Of a stretch of 64,000 nucleotides of DNA, positions 27,457-36,453 are shown piece by piece; the stretch's first letter is position 1, and the number at the start of each line of letters is the position of its first letter. The stretch comes from Verrucomicrobiota bacterium (lineage in GTDB: Bacteria > Verrucomicrobiota > Verrucomicrobiae > Limisphaerales > UBA11358). Location of the stretch: positions 62,001-126,000 of the forward strand of contig JACZKP010000109.1 in NCBI GenBank assembly GCA_014860005.1. Direction: 5' to 3'. Position numbers and translations under genes: made by a program. A model generated the notes under the pieces. The model worked only from the letters and a program-made list of their open reading frames with translations. It was not told the origin of the DNA and did no database searches.

Positions 27457-27600
27457 CAGCAATTCTCATTTTGCCCCGGAGCGCGATTGTGTCGTCTCGA
27501 CCAGTCGCAGCAGACCGGCAAATTTGAGGTTGTTTGGACTGTCGCAGCGCTGCGGCTGGTGCTTCGCACACAGCCGCGCTCCGCAAAATGAGAATTGCTG
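27457..27600. mobile_element. MITE-like element with 18-bp perfect terminal inverted repeats
   Basis: CAGCAATTCTCATTTTGC (27457-27474) and its exact reverse complement (27583-27600) bound a 144-bp non-coding segment. The arms continue imperfectly inward with GGAGCGCG..TGTGT against ACACAGCCGCGCTCC. No transposase is inside, and no target duplication is obvious. It fits a miniature inverted-repeat element moved by an enzyme elsewhere. Confidence 0.78.
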
Positions 27601-27954
27601 CTCGTTAAGGCGTTGCTTCACTTTCTTGGACATGCTGCTCACTCATATCGCTTTTCGGTTCTCAGTCTTCGGTTTGCTGGCATCGCAACGCTGGAATTCA
27701 TGGCGACACTTCGTGCCGGTCAATTCGCAGGCCGTTCTTCGCTGGCTCGCGATTCACCTGCCGCCGCCTCGGTTGCCGGTCGAGCGTTGATAAGCGGGCA
27801 CTTTCAACCCCTGCGCGACGTCACCGCCGCGCGCCACCGTTTCCTTGCGATTACTGCGTCCGTACCTGGTCGGGCCCTAAAAAGAAGCCGGAGGCGCAAA
27901 AGCATTGCGCCTGACCTCGGGCAGCCATCGCGGTCTTGAACAAAAGGTTCATCG
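27601..27954. other. Intergenic region downstream of the Wzc-like gene
   Basis: No coding sequence is supported. A hairpin GGCGC-aaaagcatt-GCGCC (27893-27911), not far after the stop of the minus-strand kinase gene, is the only terminator candidate. It lacks a T-run. Confidence 0.4.
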
Positions 27955-30096
27955 TCATGAAATCGTTTTGGTGGATTTGGCCACGCTGTAATAGTCGGCG
28001 TACTTGTAGTAGTAATTGGAGCGCGCCGAGGCGTCCGCCTGGTTGAACACCACGCCGAGGATCCGCGCATTGCGCTGATAGAGCAGGTCCAGCGCTTCGC
28101 GGGCGGGGCCGGCGCGGGAAAACCGGCGGCGCAGCACGAACAACACCCCGTCCACCTTGGGCGCCAAGGTGGTGGCATCGTCCGCGGCAAACACGGGGCT
28201 GCTGTCAATGACCACGTAGTCAAATTGCTGGCGCAGGCGGGCCAGCACCTCGAGCAAGGCCGGGCCCATCAAGGCGTCGCCGCAGTGGCCCGCGCTTTTC
28301 CCGCTGGCAAGGAAGGTGAGATTGGCCATCGAATTGGTCTGGAGCGCCTGCTCCAGGCGGGCTGGATTCTGGAGCGTTTCCGCCAATCCAGGGGCGGGTG
28401 CGAGGCCGACGAGTTTGTGCAGGACGCCCTTGCGCAGGTCGGCATCCACCAGGACGACGCGGGCGCCGCCCAGCGCAAGCGCCCGGGCGAGGTTCGTGGC
28501 CACGGTGGATTTGCCTTCATGCGGCACGGCGCTGGTGACGAGGATCACCCGCGGGCGCTCGGCTTCGACCGCCATGAAGAGCAGGGCGGAACGCAGGCTG
28601 CGAAACGACTCGGCGTAGGCGTGACGGGCATCATCCGCTTGCAGGAGCGCCGAGTGGTCGTCGGACTTGAGGTCCAGCAACTCAGGCACCTGGCCGACGA
28701 TGATTTCACCGAGCTTCTCGTTCACCTCGCTGAACGAGGTGAAGCGGTCGTCACGGATCATCACCAACAGCACCAGGCCCAGACCCAGGCCGAGGCCCCC
28801 AAAGCCGCCCCCCGCCAACAGACCCATTTCCCGGGTGTAGCTGCGGCGGGGCAGGTCGGCGGGTTCAAGAATGGCGAGGGTTTCCTGATCAATGTTGCGG
28901 CTGATGCCGACATTCTGCACGAGCAACGAAAGCCGCTCGTAGATGCTTTGCTGACGCTGGACGTTGAGCCGCAGGCGCTCGGCTTCCGCAATCCGGGTGT
29001 TGGATTCGATCACCTTCCGTTCCCATTCGCGGATGGAGGTTTCGACGTTCTCAATGCGCAACTGGTTGGCCTGCCGGGCGGCGGCCAACTGTTCGCGGCT
29101 GCGGAAATGGAACATCTCGATGAGTTTCTCGGCGCGCTCCAGGTCGGTATCGAGTTTCACGATCCTGGGGTGTTTGGGGCGCAGATAGCGGCTGAGGCGG
29201 TCGCGTTGCAGTTTCAGGAGGGCGACTTCCTGGAAGGCGGCCGGCAGGTCGGCGGAGGTGCGTCCGGCCAACGACGCGGTCATCGCCGGCACCAGCAGAT
29301 CGGGGCTGGCGTTGGTGCCGGCCGCGTCGGCGGGCGCCGGGCCCTGAGTGACAGCATCCAGCAGGCGGTTTTCGAGCAGCAGATCCGAGAGTTGCGTCTT
29401 GAGGCGGGCCAGGTAGCCGCCGGCGATGGTGCCTTCCTCCTGCAAGATGGCGAGGTTGTTGGTGCGCTGAAAGGCGGTGAGGACGTCCTGCTCCGCTTTC
29501 AAGTCGCGTTCGGCGCGTTGAACCTGCTCGGTGATGGAGGCCAGCGTATCGCCCGAGACGATTTTGCGGATGTTACGTTTGTACTCGAGATAGACATGCA
29601 TGAGCGCGTCGAGATAGGCCCGCGTGTACGCGGCATTCGCACTGGAAGCTTCGAGGCGGAACACCGAGCTCTTGGAAGTTCCGGCCACCCGGACGGCCAC
29701 CAGCATGGGCTCGCCATCCGTGCCGAGGGGGATGTTGTTGCTGGTGGCCCGCAGGCGCTCCATGGCCAGTTGGCGCAAGGTTCCGCTTTGCAGCAATTCC
29801 GTCTGCGTGCCCAGAAAGTTCTGCACGTCCTCGGAGAACAGCGAACCTTCCGGCAGGCGCAACTTGAGGGTTTCCCACATGCGGCCCTGCGAGACATAGA
29901 GGGGAGGCTGCCACCAGACGATGGCGGCGGCGGCGGCCAGGCCGAGCACGAGGGTCAGCGCCGGCACCCACCACAGCTTGAGCAGGAACGCCAGCAACCG
30001 TTGGGGGTGGAAGTGAGCCGGCGGGGCGACCGCATCCTCCACGGGGCCGACCATCTGGTACTCCGGCCGGAAGGTTGGTGGGTTGGGTGGATTCAC
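27955..30096 (-). CDS. Wzc-like chain-length regulator and tyrosine autokinase
   Basis: An inner-membrane co-polymerase that sets polysaccharide length and partners the Wza channel. It has a Wzz-type N-terminal domain with a first membrane helix (about 42-62), a long periplasmic coiled coil (about 180-400) and a second helix (about 425-447). The cytoplasmic BY-kinase domain follows: Walker A SAVPHEGKST (522-531), Walker A' VVLVDADLRK (547-556) and Walker B YVVIDSSP (627-634). The tail carries a tyrosine cluster YYYKYADYY (695-703), the usual autophosphorylation site. The His in Walker A replaces the more common Gly. The start is a GTG. It follows the Wza-like gene in the same direction. Confidence 0.93.
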   Translation of the reverse strand: MNPPNPPTFRPEYQMVGPVEDAVAPPAHFHPQRLLAFLLKLWWVPALTLVLGLAAAAAIVWWQPPLYVSQGRMWETLKLRLPEGSLFSEDVQNFLGTQTELLQSGTLRQLAMERLRATSNNIPLGTDGEPMLVAVRVAGTSKSSVFRLEASSANAAYTRAYLDALMHVYLEYKRNIRKIVSGDTLASITEQVQRAERDLKAEQDVLTAFQRTNNLAILQEEGTIAGGYLARLKTQLSDLLLENRLLDAVTQGPAPADAAGTNASPDLLVPAMTASLAGRTSADLPAAFQEVALLKLQRDRLSRYLRPKHPRIVKLDTDLERAEKLIEMFHFRSREQLAAARQANQLRIENVETSIREWERKVIESNTRIAEAERLRLNVQRQQSIYERLSLLVQNVGISRNIDQETLAILEPADLPRRSYTREMGLLAGGGFGGLGLGLGLVLLVMIRDDRFTSFSEVNEKLGEIIVGQVPELLDLKSDDHSALLQADDARHAYAESFRSLRSALLFMAVEAERPRVILVTSAVPHEGKSTVATNLARALALGGARVVLVDADLRKGVLHKLVGLAPAPGLAETLQNPARLEQALQTNSMANLTFLASGKSAGHCGDALMGPALLEVLARLRQQFDYVVIDSSPVFAADDATTLAPKVDGVLFVLRRRFSRAGPAREALDLLYQRNARILGVVFNQADASARSNYYYKYADYYSVAKSTKTIS

Positions 30097-30138
30097 AAAG
30101 ACAAGGTTGGTTTTGGCGTTCCGGGCTGGGTGGGTGAA

Positions 30139-31020
30139 CTAGAATCGTATCAAGCGTTCCGGGATGTAGATGAGGTCGCCCGGTTGCAGGGGCAGGTCGG
30201 CCGAACTCCGGCCCTTCTCGAGAATTTCCGCAACGTCCACGGTGAAGGTTTGATCCGTGGCATCGGCCACGCCGGTCTTGCGGGTGACTTTGACGTTGCG
30301 CCGGTCGGCAAAATCGTTGAAGCCGCCCGCCCGCAGGATGGCCTTGCTCAAGGTGAGCACTTCATCGCTGGGAATTTCCTGGGGTCCAGGCATGCGCACC
30401 GGCCCGACGAGGTACACCTTGCCCCGGCTCCGGGTCATCAGGTCCACCGCCAGAATCACGGTCGCCTGGTAGTAATACTCCTTTTCCAACTCGGCCTTGA
30501 TTTCACGCGCCAGCTTCTGGCAGGTCTTGCCGACCCCGGGGAAGCGGCCGATATAAGGGACTTCGAGTTCCCCGGAGTCCGTGACGAACAGCGGTTTGGG
30601 ATCTTCTTCGTCCTCGACGATCCGGAAGCTCAACCGGTCGCCGATGGCCAGGATGTATTTGTCATCCAAGGCGTTCATGCTGTCGGTGGTCGCCGCGGCG
30701 GGAGCGTTGGTGGTCAAGGCGTTGCTTTCCGGAAGGGCCGTCGTTACTCCGGTGGCCGGGGCGGGAGTCCACTCCGGGAACAGGTGTGAGATATCAGTGA
30801 ACTTTGGCTGGGCCGCCAGGAGCGAAGTCCCGGCCACCCATGACAGCCACTTAATGGCCAAACGCCAGCGGCCAAGCCTTGTTGCGCCGCGGGAGCGGCA
30901 GACGGAGGGCGGCGTCTCGCTGACCGGTGGCGCGCAGGCCGCCTGACCAGGAAGGCATTTGCCCGAGCCGAGGGCGATCCGGTTCACGAGCTGGGACGGG
31001 CGGGGTTCCGCATTCATCAT
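30139..31020 (-). CDS. Wza-like polysaccharide export protein
   Basis: A periplasmic/outer-membrane protein of the polysaccharide export channel. KYILAIGDRLSFRIVEDEED starts the Poly_export domain (about 122-141). TDSGELEVPYIGRFPGVGKT follows, and an SLBB-type domain starts at KVYLVGPVRMPGPQEIP. The protein ends PGDLIYIPERLIRF. The N-terminus is long, with a hydrophobic stretch at about 53-70 that probably acts as a signal; no lipobox is visible. It overlaps the outer-membrane barrel gene by four bases and precedes the Wzc-like kinase gene. Confidence 0.92.
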   Translation of the reverse strand: MMNAEPRPSQLVNRIALGSGKCLPGQAACAPPVSETPPSVCRSRGATRLGRWRLAIKWLSWVAGTSLLAAQPKFTDISHLFPEWTPAPATGVTTALPESNALTTNAPAAATTDSMNALDDKYILAIGDRLSFRIVEDEEDPKPLFVTDSGELEVPYIGRFPGVGKTCQKLAREIKAELEKEYYYQATVILAVDLMTRSRGKVYLVGPVRMPGPQEIPSDEVLTLSKAILRAGGFNDFADRRNVKVTRKTGVADATDQTFTVDVAEILEKGRSSADLPLQPGDLIYIPERLIRF

Positions 31021-32348
31021 GGGCGATAGGTGAGTTGCAGTTGAATCAGGTTCTGGGTGTATTCCCGGGTGGCCTCATCGGAGGCACGCAGCGTCAGGCG
31101 GTAGTTGAGGCTCACACTGGCCGCCTTCATGAACGCGTAACTCAACCCGACGCCGCCACCAAACCAATCATAAGTTTCCGAGAGATTGCCGATGGCCGTA
31201 CTGTTGTCCTGTTCGCCATGCTCGTAGGCAAGCGAGGTGGTGAGGGTCACGTGCTTGAGGAATCCCCAACTGGCGTTCCAGCGCACGTAAGTATCCTCGA
31301 TCAAATCGGATTGCACGCCCAGCCGGAGTTCATGGCCGACGCTGAGCGAGTAGCTGAGAATGTCCGTGGGTTGATGGGTTACCGTCAGGTCCGCATACCA
31401 GGAGGAGCTGCGATCGTCGGCCTCAATGAACCGGCTGGTCTGGTCGAACCGGTAAAGTGAGTAGCCGCCCCGCGGTTGCACGCGGAAATGGGCGCCGGGC
31501 TGCCAGTCCGCGTACGTCCCTAGGCTGTATCCGGTGTTGTCATTCAAGTAGGCTTGCTCGTACTTGGTGAAGGAAGCCGAGCCCTCCAAGCCTACCAGCA
31601 CCCGGGGATGCACCTTCAATCCCGCCCGGGCAAAAAGCAGCTCCGCCGCGCGGTCTTGCGACTCGAACTCATTTTCGGGAGAGATGACATTCAGGTGGTC
31701 GTAGCCGGCACTGAGCGTGACATCCTGCAAATCCCAAGTGACCGAAAGGCCGGCCGTGTTCTCAAACGTCCCGTATTGGGCGGTGTTCGCGACGGCCGCT
31801 TCCTGCGCGGAATCCTGAACATACTGAAACCGGTCATGGAGGTTGATCCAGAAATCCTTGACGTAGATGTCAAAGGAAATTCCCGAGCCGGATCGCAGCC
31901 GCCACGTGCTGAGTTCGTCGTGGTCGAAGTAGTGGTCGTAGCCAAAGCCCACATCGAGGTACAACAAGTTGTGCTGGGAGATCGGATAGTTGAGGTTGAA
32001 GCGCAACTCCGGGCGCAGGATGAAATCATCCTCCTCACCGGTCTTGGAGGTATAGATGTTATCGTTCCAGTCCAAGCCCAGTGACGGGGTGACGAGCATC
32101 CGCAGATCGCCGGACTTAAAGGTGTAGGGGAGGGCATCGGGCCGGACCCGGCGGGCTTCCGCCGCTGCGTGCCCCGCCATCGAACTGCGCAATGCTTCCT
32201 GCGCAGGGGCCGCCCGGGTCATTAAGAGCAACAAACTGCCAACGCCCAGCCAACCGGCAACCCGATACAATCTGCCCCACGGGACGCACCGCCACCGGGC
32301 GGAGAAGCCCTGACTGGCCCGGAGCCGACTGGGATGCGGTGCGTTCAT
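31017..32348 (-). CDS. Outer-membrane beta-barrel protein of the polysaccharide locus
   Basis: From the ATG at 32348 there is a basic start, a hydrophobic core (VAGWLGVGSLLLLM) and cleavage near APAQEA. This is followed by alternating amphipathic strands rich in aromatic residues through to the final LIQLQLTYRP, typical of a beta-barrel. LGLDWNDNIYTSKTGEEDDF resembles the first strands of the BBP2/EpsL-like family that accompanies Wza/Wzc genes. The gene ends in an ATGA overlap with the Wza-like gene. It probably helps export or anchor the polysaccharide at the outer membrane. Confidence 0.85.
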   Translation of the reverse strand: MNAPHPSRLRASQGFSARWRCVPWGRLYRVAGWLGVGSLLLLMTRAAPAQEALRSSMAGHAAAEARRVRPDALPYTFKSGDLRMLVTPSLGLDWNDNIYTSKTGEEDDFILRPELRFNLNYPISQHNLLYLDVGFGYDHYFDHDELSTWRLRSGSGISFDIYVKDFWINLHDRFQYVQDSAQEAAVANTAQYGTFENTAGLSVTWDLQDVTLSAGYDHLNVISPENEFESQDRAAELLFARAGLKVHPRVLVGLEGSASFTKYEQAYLNDNTGYSLGTYADWQPGAHFRVQPRGGYSLYRFDQTSRFIEADDRSSSWYADLTVTHQPTDILSYSLSVGHELRLGVQSDLIEDTYVRWNASWGFLKHVTLTTSLAYEHGEQDNSTAIGNLSETYDWFGGGVGLSYAFMKAASVSLNYRLTLRASDEATREYTQNLIQLQLTYRP

Positions 32349-32489
32349 AACTGGACGCCGGAGGTGGCAGCTCCAAGAGCGCCACCAAACAGGCCAGGGA
32401 ACGATCCGGCCAATACGGCGAGGCCGCCGGGGCCGGGGCACTTTGGTTGGCTGAGGGATGCCTTCATGGAATCGCGTTGGCCCGTTGCG

Positions 32490-33557
32490 CTACCGGCCAA
32501 GAGAGGCCGCTCGAAACTGATATTCCTCCTTGGTGAATGGCGTCGAAATCGCGTTCGCCATCGGATTCAGGCAGCCATCCGGGGCAAGCGATTCCGTCGG
32601 GCGGCTGGCCGGAACTGATTTTGGCAGGCAAATAGTTGGGCCGGGGTTCGAATCCCGGTCATCGGGCCGGCCGCTCAACGGACACAATCCGTTGGCGCGG
32701 AGCGGACAGTCAGGCTCGCCCACCGCGACCTCCGGGGTGGCAGGTTTCGTTCGCACACCCGTTTTTCGCCACTGTCCCGGGCTGGTGCCGAACCGTCGCT
32801 TAAAGCAGGTATTGAACAAGCCCAGATGGTTGAAGCCACAGCGTTCGGCCACGTTGATGACCTTGGCGTCAGGATCGCGCAACAACGACACGGCCTTCAA
32901 CAAACGCATCTCCATGCGCAAAGCGGCCACGGAAAAGCCAAAGTATTGATGGAACAGGCGGTTCAGATGGCGCCGGCTGCAACTGAACTTGCTCGCCAAT
33001 TCCCCAACCGAGAGCGTCAACAACTGATCGGCCGACAATCGCTCAAACACCTGGATCAGGTGCTCCTCAGCGCGAATGAATCCCACACGCTGACTGTGCG
33101 CCTTCTTGAATTCCAGGGTCAGGATTGCGGAAACCACCCGCAACAATTGCGTGCGGTGATCAAGGTCAGATTGGGGAGGGACATCGGCCAGCAGCCGGTG
33201 GCACAACGTGGCCACGGGGTCGGTCGCCGGGTACAACCGCGGCTCATTCAACTCATCCAGAACTGTTTGCAGGAGATGAATCTCACTGGTGGCAAACAGG
33301 GGAAAGAGGTGTTCAATGCATAGGGAAAAGCACCAAAAGACCAGTCCGCCGGTGTCGGCGACGCAGACCTTGCCGCCGGAAGCCGCGTTCAAGACCAGCA
33401 CATCTCCAGGCCCAAGCCGATGGGTCACGGGTTTTGAAACATATTTGCCCCCGCCCCCCTTCACCAACACGAAACCAACACCCTCCCCTCGATTCAGCCA
33501 TTCATCAGGCGGCTTGAGACGCACCAACCGCAGCGTCAGATAGTCGCTTGCAAGCAT
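32490..33557 (-). CDS. AraC-family transcriptional regulator
   Basis: The N-terminal half is a cupin-like sensor, with HRLGPGDVLVLN at about 46-57. The C-terminal half is an AraC DNA-binding domain: LTLSVGELASKFSCSRRHLN and FNTCFKRRFGTSPGQWRKTG mark the two helix-turn-helix motifs. After it comes an unusual tail of about 90 residues of low complexity that contains RDSNPGPT, a peptide seen when a tRNA T-arm is read backwards. The start at 33557 has an excellent GGAGG ribosome site seven bases upstream. It lies just upstream of the export genes on the same strand and may control them. Confidence 0.9.
   Translation of the reverse strand: MLASDYLTLRLVRLKPPDEWLNRGEGVGFVLVKGGGGKYVSKPVTHRLGPGDVLVLNAASGGKVCVADTGGLVFWCFSLCIEHLFPLFATSEIHLLQTVLDELNEPRLYPATDPVATLCHRLLADVPPQSDLDHRTQLLRVVSAILTLEFKKAHSQRVGFIRAEEHLIQVFERLSADQLLTLSVGELASKFSCSRRHLNRLFHQYFGFSVAALRMEMRLLKAVSLLRDPDAKVINVAERCGFNHLGLFNTCFKRRFGTSPGQWRKTGVRTKPATPEVAVGEPDCPLRANGLCPLSGRPDDRDSNPGPTICLPKSVPASRPTESLAPDGCLNPMANAISTPFTKEEYQFRAASLGR
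32642..32665 (+). other. tRNA T-arm-like sequence in the AraC gene tail
   Basis: CGGGG-TTCGAAT-CCCGG (32642-32658) has the exact seven-base T-loop and four of five stem pairs, followed by a seven-base acceptor-like TCATCGG. No matching 5' acceptor half or anticodon arm was found upstream, so this is at most a fragment, not a functional tRNA. Confidence 0.4.
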
Positions 33558-34141
33558 GAGTTACCTCCATCAGGACTTGGTTTTCTCGTCAGCTACGCAT
33601 CATCCTCCGGGATTGGTTATTCCGGTCGCCTCTGGATGGAACCGTTCCATCCCCAGGAAGCGAACCCGGGCAAAGCAGCGATGACTTGGAAAATTAATGC
33701 CACTCCCTTTAGGTGTTTTAGAGTTTTCTTGAATTCCGCTTAACCTGCCAACTCCCATGACTGACTCTCGGTTGCAAACCCTTTGCAACTCTTTCCGAGT
33801 GGGTTTAATTTAGCCAGATTTGCAGTATCAACGTCTATACATATTTGGGACAAGCTAGTACATATTTGGGACTATCACATTTGGGCCATCACCGCGATGC
33901 CTCACCAAGCGGCCAGGCCAGCTCTGATAGAGGGTGGAATTGCTCGGCTTGAAAACAGTCTTTAGTGTCTTACTGTTAGATAGTTAAGAATAGTCTTCAG
34001 TTGAATCCAGCCCCCGTGATCGAGAGTGGGATTGCAGGGCTTCCAGTGAATGATTTGGCCACCGTGGCAAAGTCACCCCGGCCAGGCTGGTGGTGATTCA
34101 CGGTACCGCGTGCAGAAGAAGCTGTTCTGCCACCGAGAGTG
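33558..34141. other. Intergenic region with TTGGGAC direct repeats
   Basis: The region lies between the AraC regulator and the response regulator, both on the minus strand. Apart from the repeat array at 33838-33888, no gene or terminator is convincing. The sequence from 33560 to 33800 carries the AraC upstream region. Confidence 0.5.
33838..33888. promoter_or_regulatory. Three direct repeats of a TTGGGAC box (possible operator)
   Basis: TACATATTTGGGAC occurs at 33838-33851 and again at 33859-33872, exactly 21 bp (two helical turns) apart. A third, weaker CACATTTGGGCC is at 33877-33888. The same boxes with the same 21-bp spacing recur at 34844-34874. The spacing suggests a protein-binding array; a remnant of a multi-repeat insertion-sequence end is the alternative. 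Confidence 0.5.
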
Positions 34142-34540
34142 TCAGGCACGTTCCGCCAACAATCGATCCACCGCGTCCTTGAGGGCCAGCAGGTGCGCGG
34201 GCTTTTGAATGACGAAGTCCAGCTGACTTTGGTTTTGCGGGGCAATTCCCGTGTACATGAGCACCGGTGTTGTTGGCGAACGTAGTTTGATGATGTGCGC
34301 CATCTCGCCGCCGGTCATGCCGGGCATGGAGTTATCCGTCACGACCAAGTCGTGAATCATGGGGTCGAACAAAGCGAGCGCTTCCTCGGCGGCGCGCGCG
34401 CTTTCCACCGCATAACCAAAGTTCGATAGAAACCACTTGGTGGTGATGCGGCTGATGTCATCATCGTCCACCAGCAGCAATGTCTTCAGGGGAGGTTTGG
34501 ACTTGTCCCCAACGAATTCAGGCTCGCAGTTTTTGTTCAT
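34142..34540 (-). CDS. Single-domain response regulator
   Basis: A stand-alone receiver domain without an output domain. LLLVDDDDISR holds the acidic pocket, VVTDNSMPGMTGGE the phosphorylated Asp, VLMYTG the switch Thr and VIQKP the conserved Lys. The ATG at 34540 (MNKNCEPEF) is preferred over a TTG 24 bases upstream. No histidine kinase gene is adjacent. The TTGGGAC arrays flank the gene on both sides. Confidence 0.9.
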   Translation of the reverse strand: MNKNCEPEFVGDKSKPPLKTLLLVDDDDISRITTKWFLSNFGYAVESARAAEEALALFDPMIHDLVVTDNSMPGMTGGEMAHIIKLRSPTTPVLMYTGIAPQNQSQLDFVIQKPAHLLALKDAVDRLLAERA

Positions 34541-35211
34541 CTTACGACCGTTCGTAAACCCCAATCAAAGTCCTTAAGACGCGGCCATTACTTCCAGCAC
34601 AACCCGCGTCAACTTCATGTATGTCAGTACCGTTGGCGCGTCGTCGGCGACCTGACAATCACCTTGCGTGGTTGGCGAAACATTCCCGATCCTGACCCAG
34701 TCACTGCTCCAGTCGCCAACAATCCCCAACCGAGGCCGCTTTCCCCCGCAATTTCATGCTGAGGTATCACCGCAAGCCGCTACATCGACTCCAGCGCTCA
34801 ACTAACTAGGTTCTAAGCGCATATTGCGTTTTTGTCTATTCGGTATTGGGACAAGTACGGACATGGTTGGGACATGCGAACCTTCCGGATTTTTTCGGCG
34901 CAAACCTTTTCACGTGTCTCTCCTACACCCGCGCAGAGGGCATTCGCGGCAATGGTAGCGCATGAAAATGAATTTCGTGCCTGGGCACTTCCTGTCGAGG
35001 CGGCAACGAACATTGCGTGGACCGGGACTGAATATGCGATAATAGCGGACGGTGTGGTGCTGACCGGTGCGGGGCCTGCAAATTGGAACCATAAAATCGT
35101 CTCGGAATTCCGATGAATTACCGCGTCCGGGCGACTTGGACGGGCGCAAGGCTGCTGGGAACAGGCGGTGATTCCAAATTGGAAGCGTCCATTGGCTGGC
35201 CCTGACAAGGA
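34541..35211. other. Intergenic region with no supported gene
   Basis: It holds the second TTGGGAC array (34844-34874). A 94-codon plus-strand frame at 34832-35116 contains TNIAWTGTEYAIIADG, reminiscent of repeat-type propeller proteins. Its start reads through the TTGGGAC array and there is no ribosome site, so it may be a fossil fragment and is not called as a gene. Confidence 0.4.
34844..34874. promoter_or_regulatory. Second TTGGGAC pair, 21 bp apart
   Basis: GTATTGGGACAAGTACG is followed by GACATGGTTGGGACATG. The two TTGGGAC words (34847-34853 and 34868-34874) are again 21 bp apart and in the same orientation as the array at 33838. Confidence 0.45.
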
Positions 35212-36380
35212 TCAGCGCAACGCGTGGCTCTGCCCGCCCGCCCACAACCGGAGTTGGCCCTGGGTGGATTGAAATGGAATCTGTGCGCCCGGATACTGGA
35301 TCAACTGATTGGTGCTGCTGTCGAAGCTGCCCCACGCCTGAACCAAGCAGCTTGATGCTTCATCCATGAAGGCCGGCGTCATGTTGATGTAAAACGGCCC
35401 GGCCTTGTTCAGCACGATATTCACCCGGCGGCTGAATGATGCCCGGCCCCGCGCCGCCCGGATTTCCATTCGACTCCGCATGATTGATCCAGTTGGTTGT
35501 TCCAGTGCGGTCGTGGGCGCGGTGGGCTCCAAGGTCCTGCGCCGTAAACAGGATGTCCGGCCGGGTGGTAAAACGTTCGACCTGTTGGTAGGCGGGATAA
35601 TCTCCCGCCTGGTAAATGTCCGTCCAACGGTAAGTTCTCATAACGGACCTGACTCCCGCTGATCAAGCATCTCAGTCCTCCGAGATCGTCACGTGACAGG
35701 TTGGTGACATACGATCCAACGTTGGGAGGCTGCCCCGCCGCAGTGGTGTCCTGAATGGCCAGCGGATCAACCGGAAACTCGACCGCATCGCAGAATTGGA
35801 TCGTCGGAGAAGGTGCCGGCGTGGACTGAACGATCGCATAACTGAACAGGGTTTGATTGACATAAGATGACGGTTGCGCCGTCAAGGGGTCGAAGTTGCG
35901 TCGAACGACGTAGAAAAGATATGCGTTGCCAACTGGCTGGAAGTCCCGGACACAAAACGTGTGACGCTCCGGGTCGTACAAGCCCAATTGTTCCAGCGAC
36001 AAGACCAGCGCTTGCGATTTGAGATCCACAAGCTTGAGTGCCTCGGCCTGGTGATTTAACCGCCACACCTCGAAAGGGAAATTGTCCAGGTTCATCTGCG
36101 CGGCGGGCGGCAGGTGATTGAGTATTTGAAAAGCAGCCTCCACCGCGGCCACGCCGTTCGAGCCAAAGTAGTCGAGAAATGATCGTTCAAAACCGTAGGT
36201 GATGACCGGAATGTTCCAGCGATAACCTTCGCCAAGGTTCATTGGCCCGCCGATATCATCCGCCTGACGGTAACCTTTGGTCCTGTCCATCCAATCTGTG
36301 TATGGCCCCAGCAGCGAAAACGCGTTCGCCCGAACCGCAAGGACCGCCAGTGACAGAATAATTGTGAGGCCGGCCTTCAC
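35212..36380 (-). pseudogene. Exported protein of unknown function, broken by two frameshifts
   Basis: The coding trace starts at a GTG (36380) with a signal peptide (LTIILSLAVLAVRANAFS) and runs in one frame to about 35655. It continues in a second frame (RTYRWTDIYQAGDYPAYQQ, about 35645-35430) and a third (VNIVLNKAGPFYINMTPAFM, about 35428-35212). The second shift lies in CCGCCGGGTGAA. The three pieces join into a sensible protein, which argues for point indels rather than unrelated ORFs. No known domain was recognised. It is the last gene of the operon that starts at 43007. Sequencing error cannot be excluded. Confidence 0.75.
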
Positions 36381-36453
36381 CGGGGCGATTCTATGGCCCG
36401 CCAGGTTTTGCGCAAGCCACCGGTTGGAATGGGATCAAGCCTCGTTGTTACGG

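Noticed and set aside
28225..30789. Long plus-strand open frame (854 codons)
   Set aside because: Antisense to the Wzc-like and Wza-like genes, which have clear motifs. The plus frame is only a GC-rich shadow.
32588..32665. Complete tRNA gene
   Set aside because: Only the T-arm and a possible 3' acceptor strand are present. No matching 5' acceptor, D-arm or anticodon stem could be built.
34832..35116. 94-codon plus-strand gene
   Set aside because: Its start runs through the TTGGGAC array and there is no ribosome site. At most a fossil fragment of a repeat protein.
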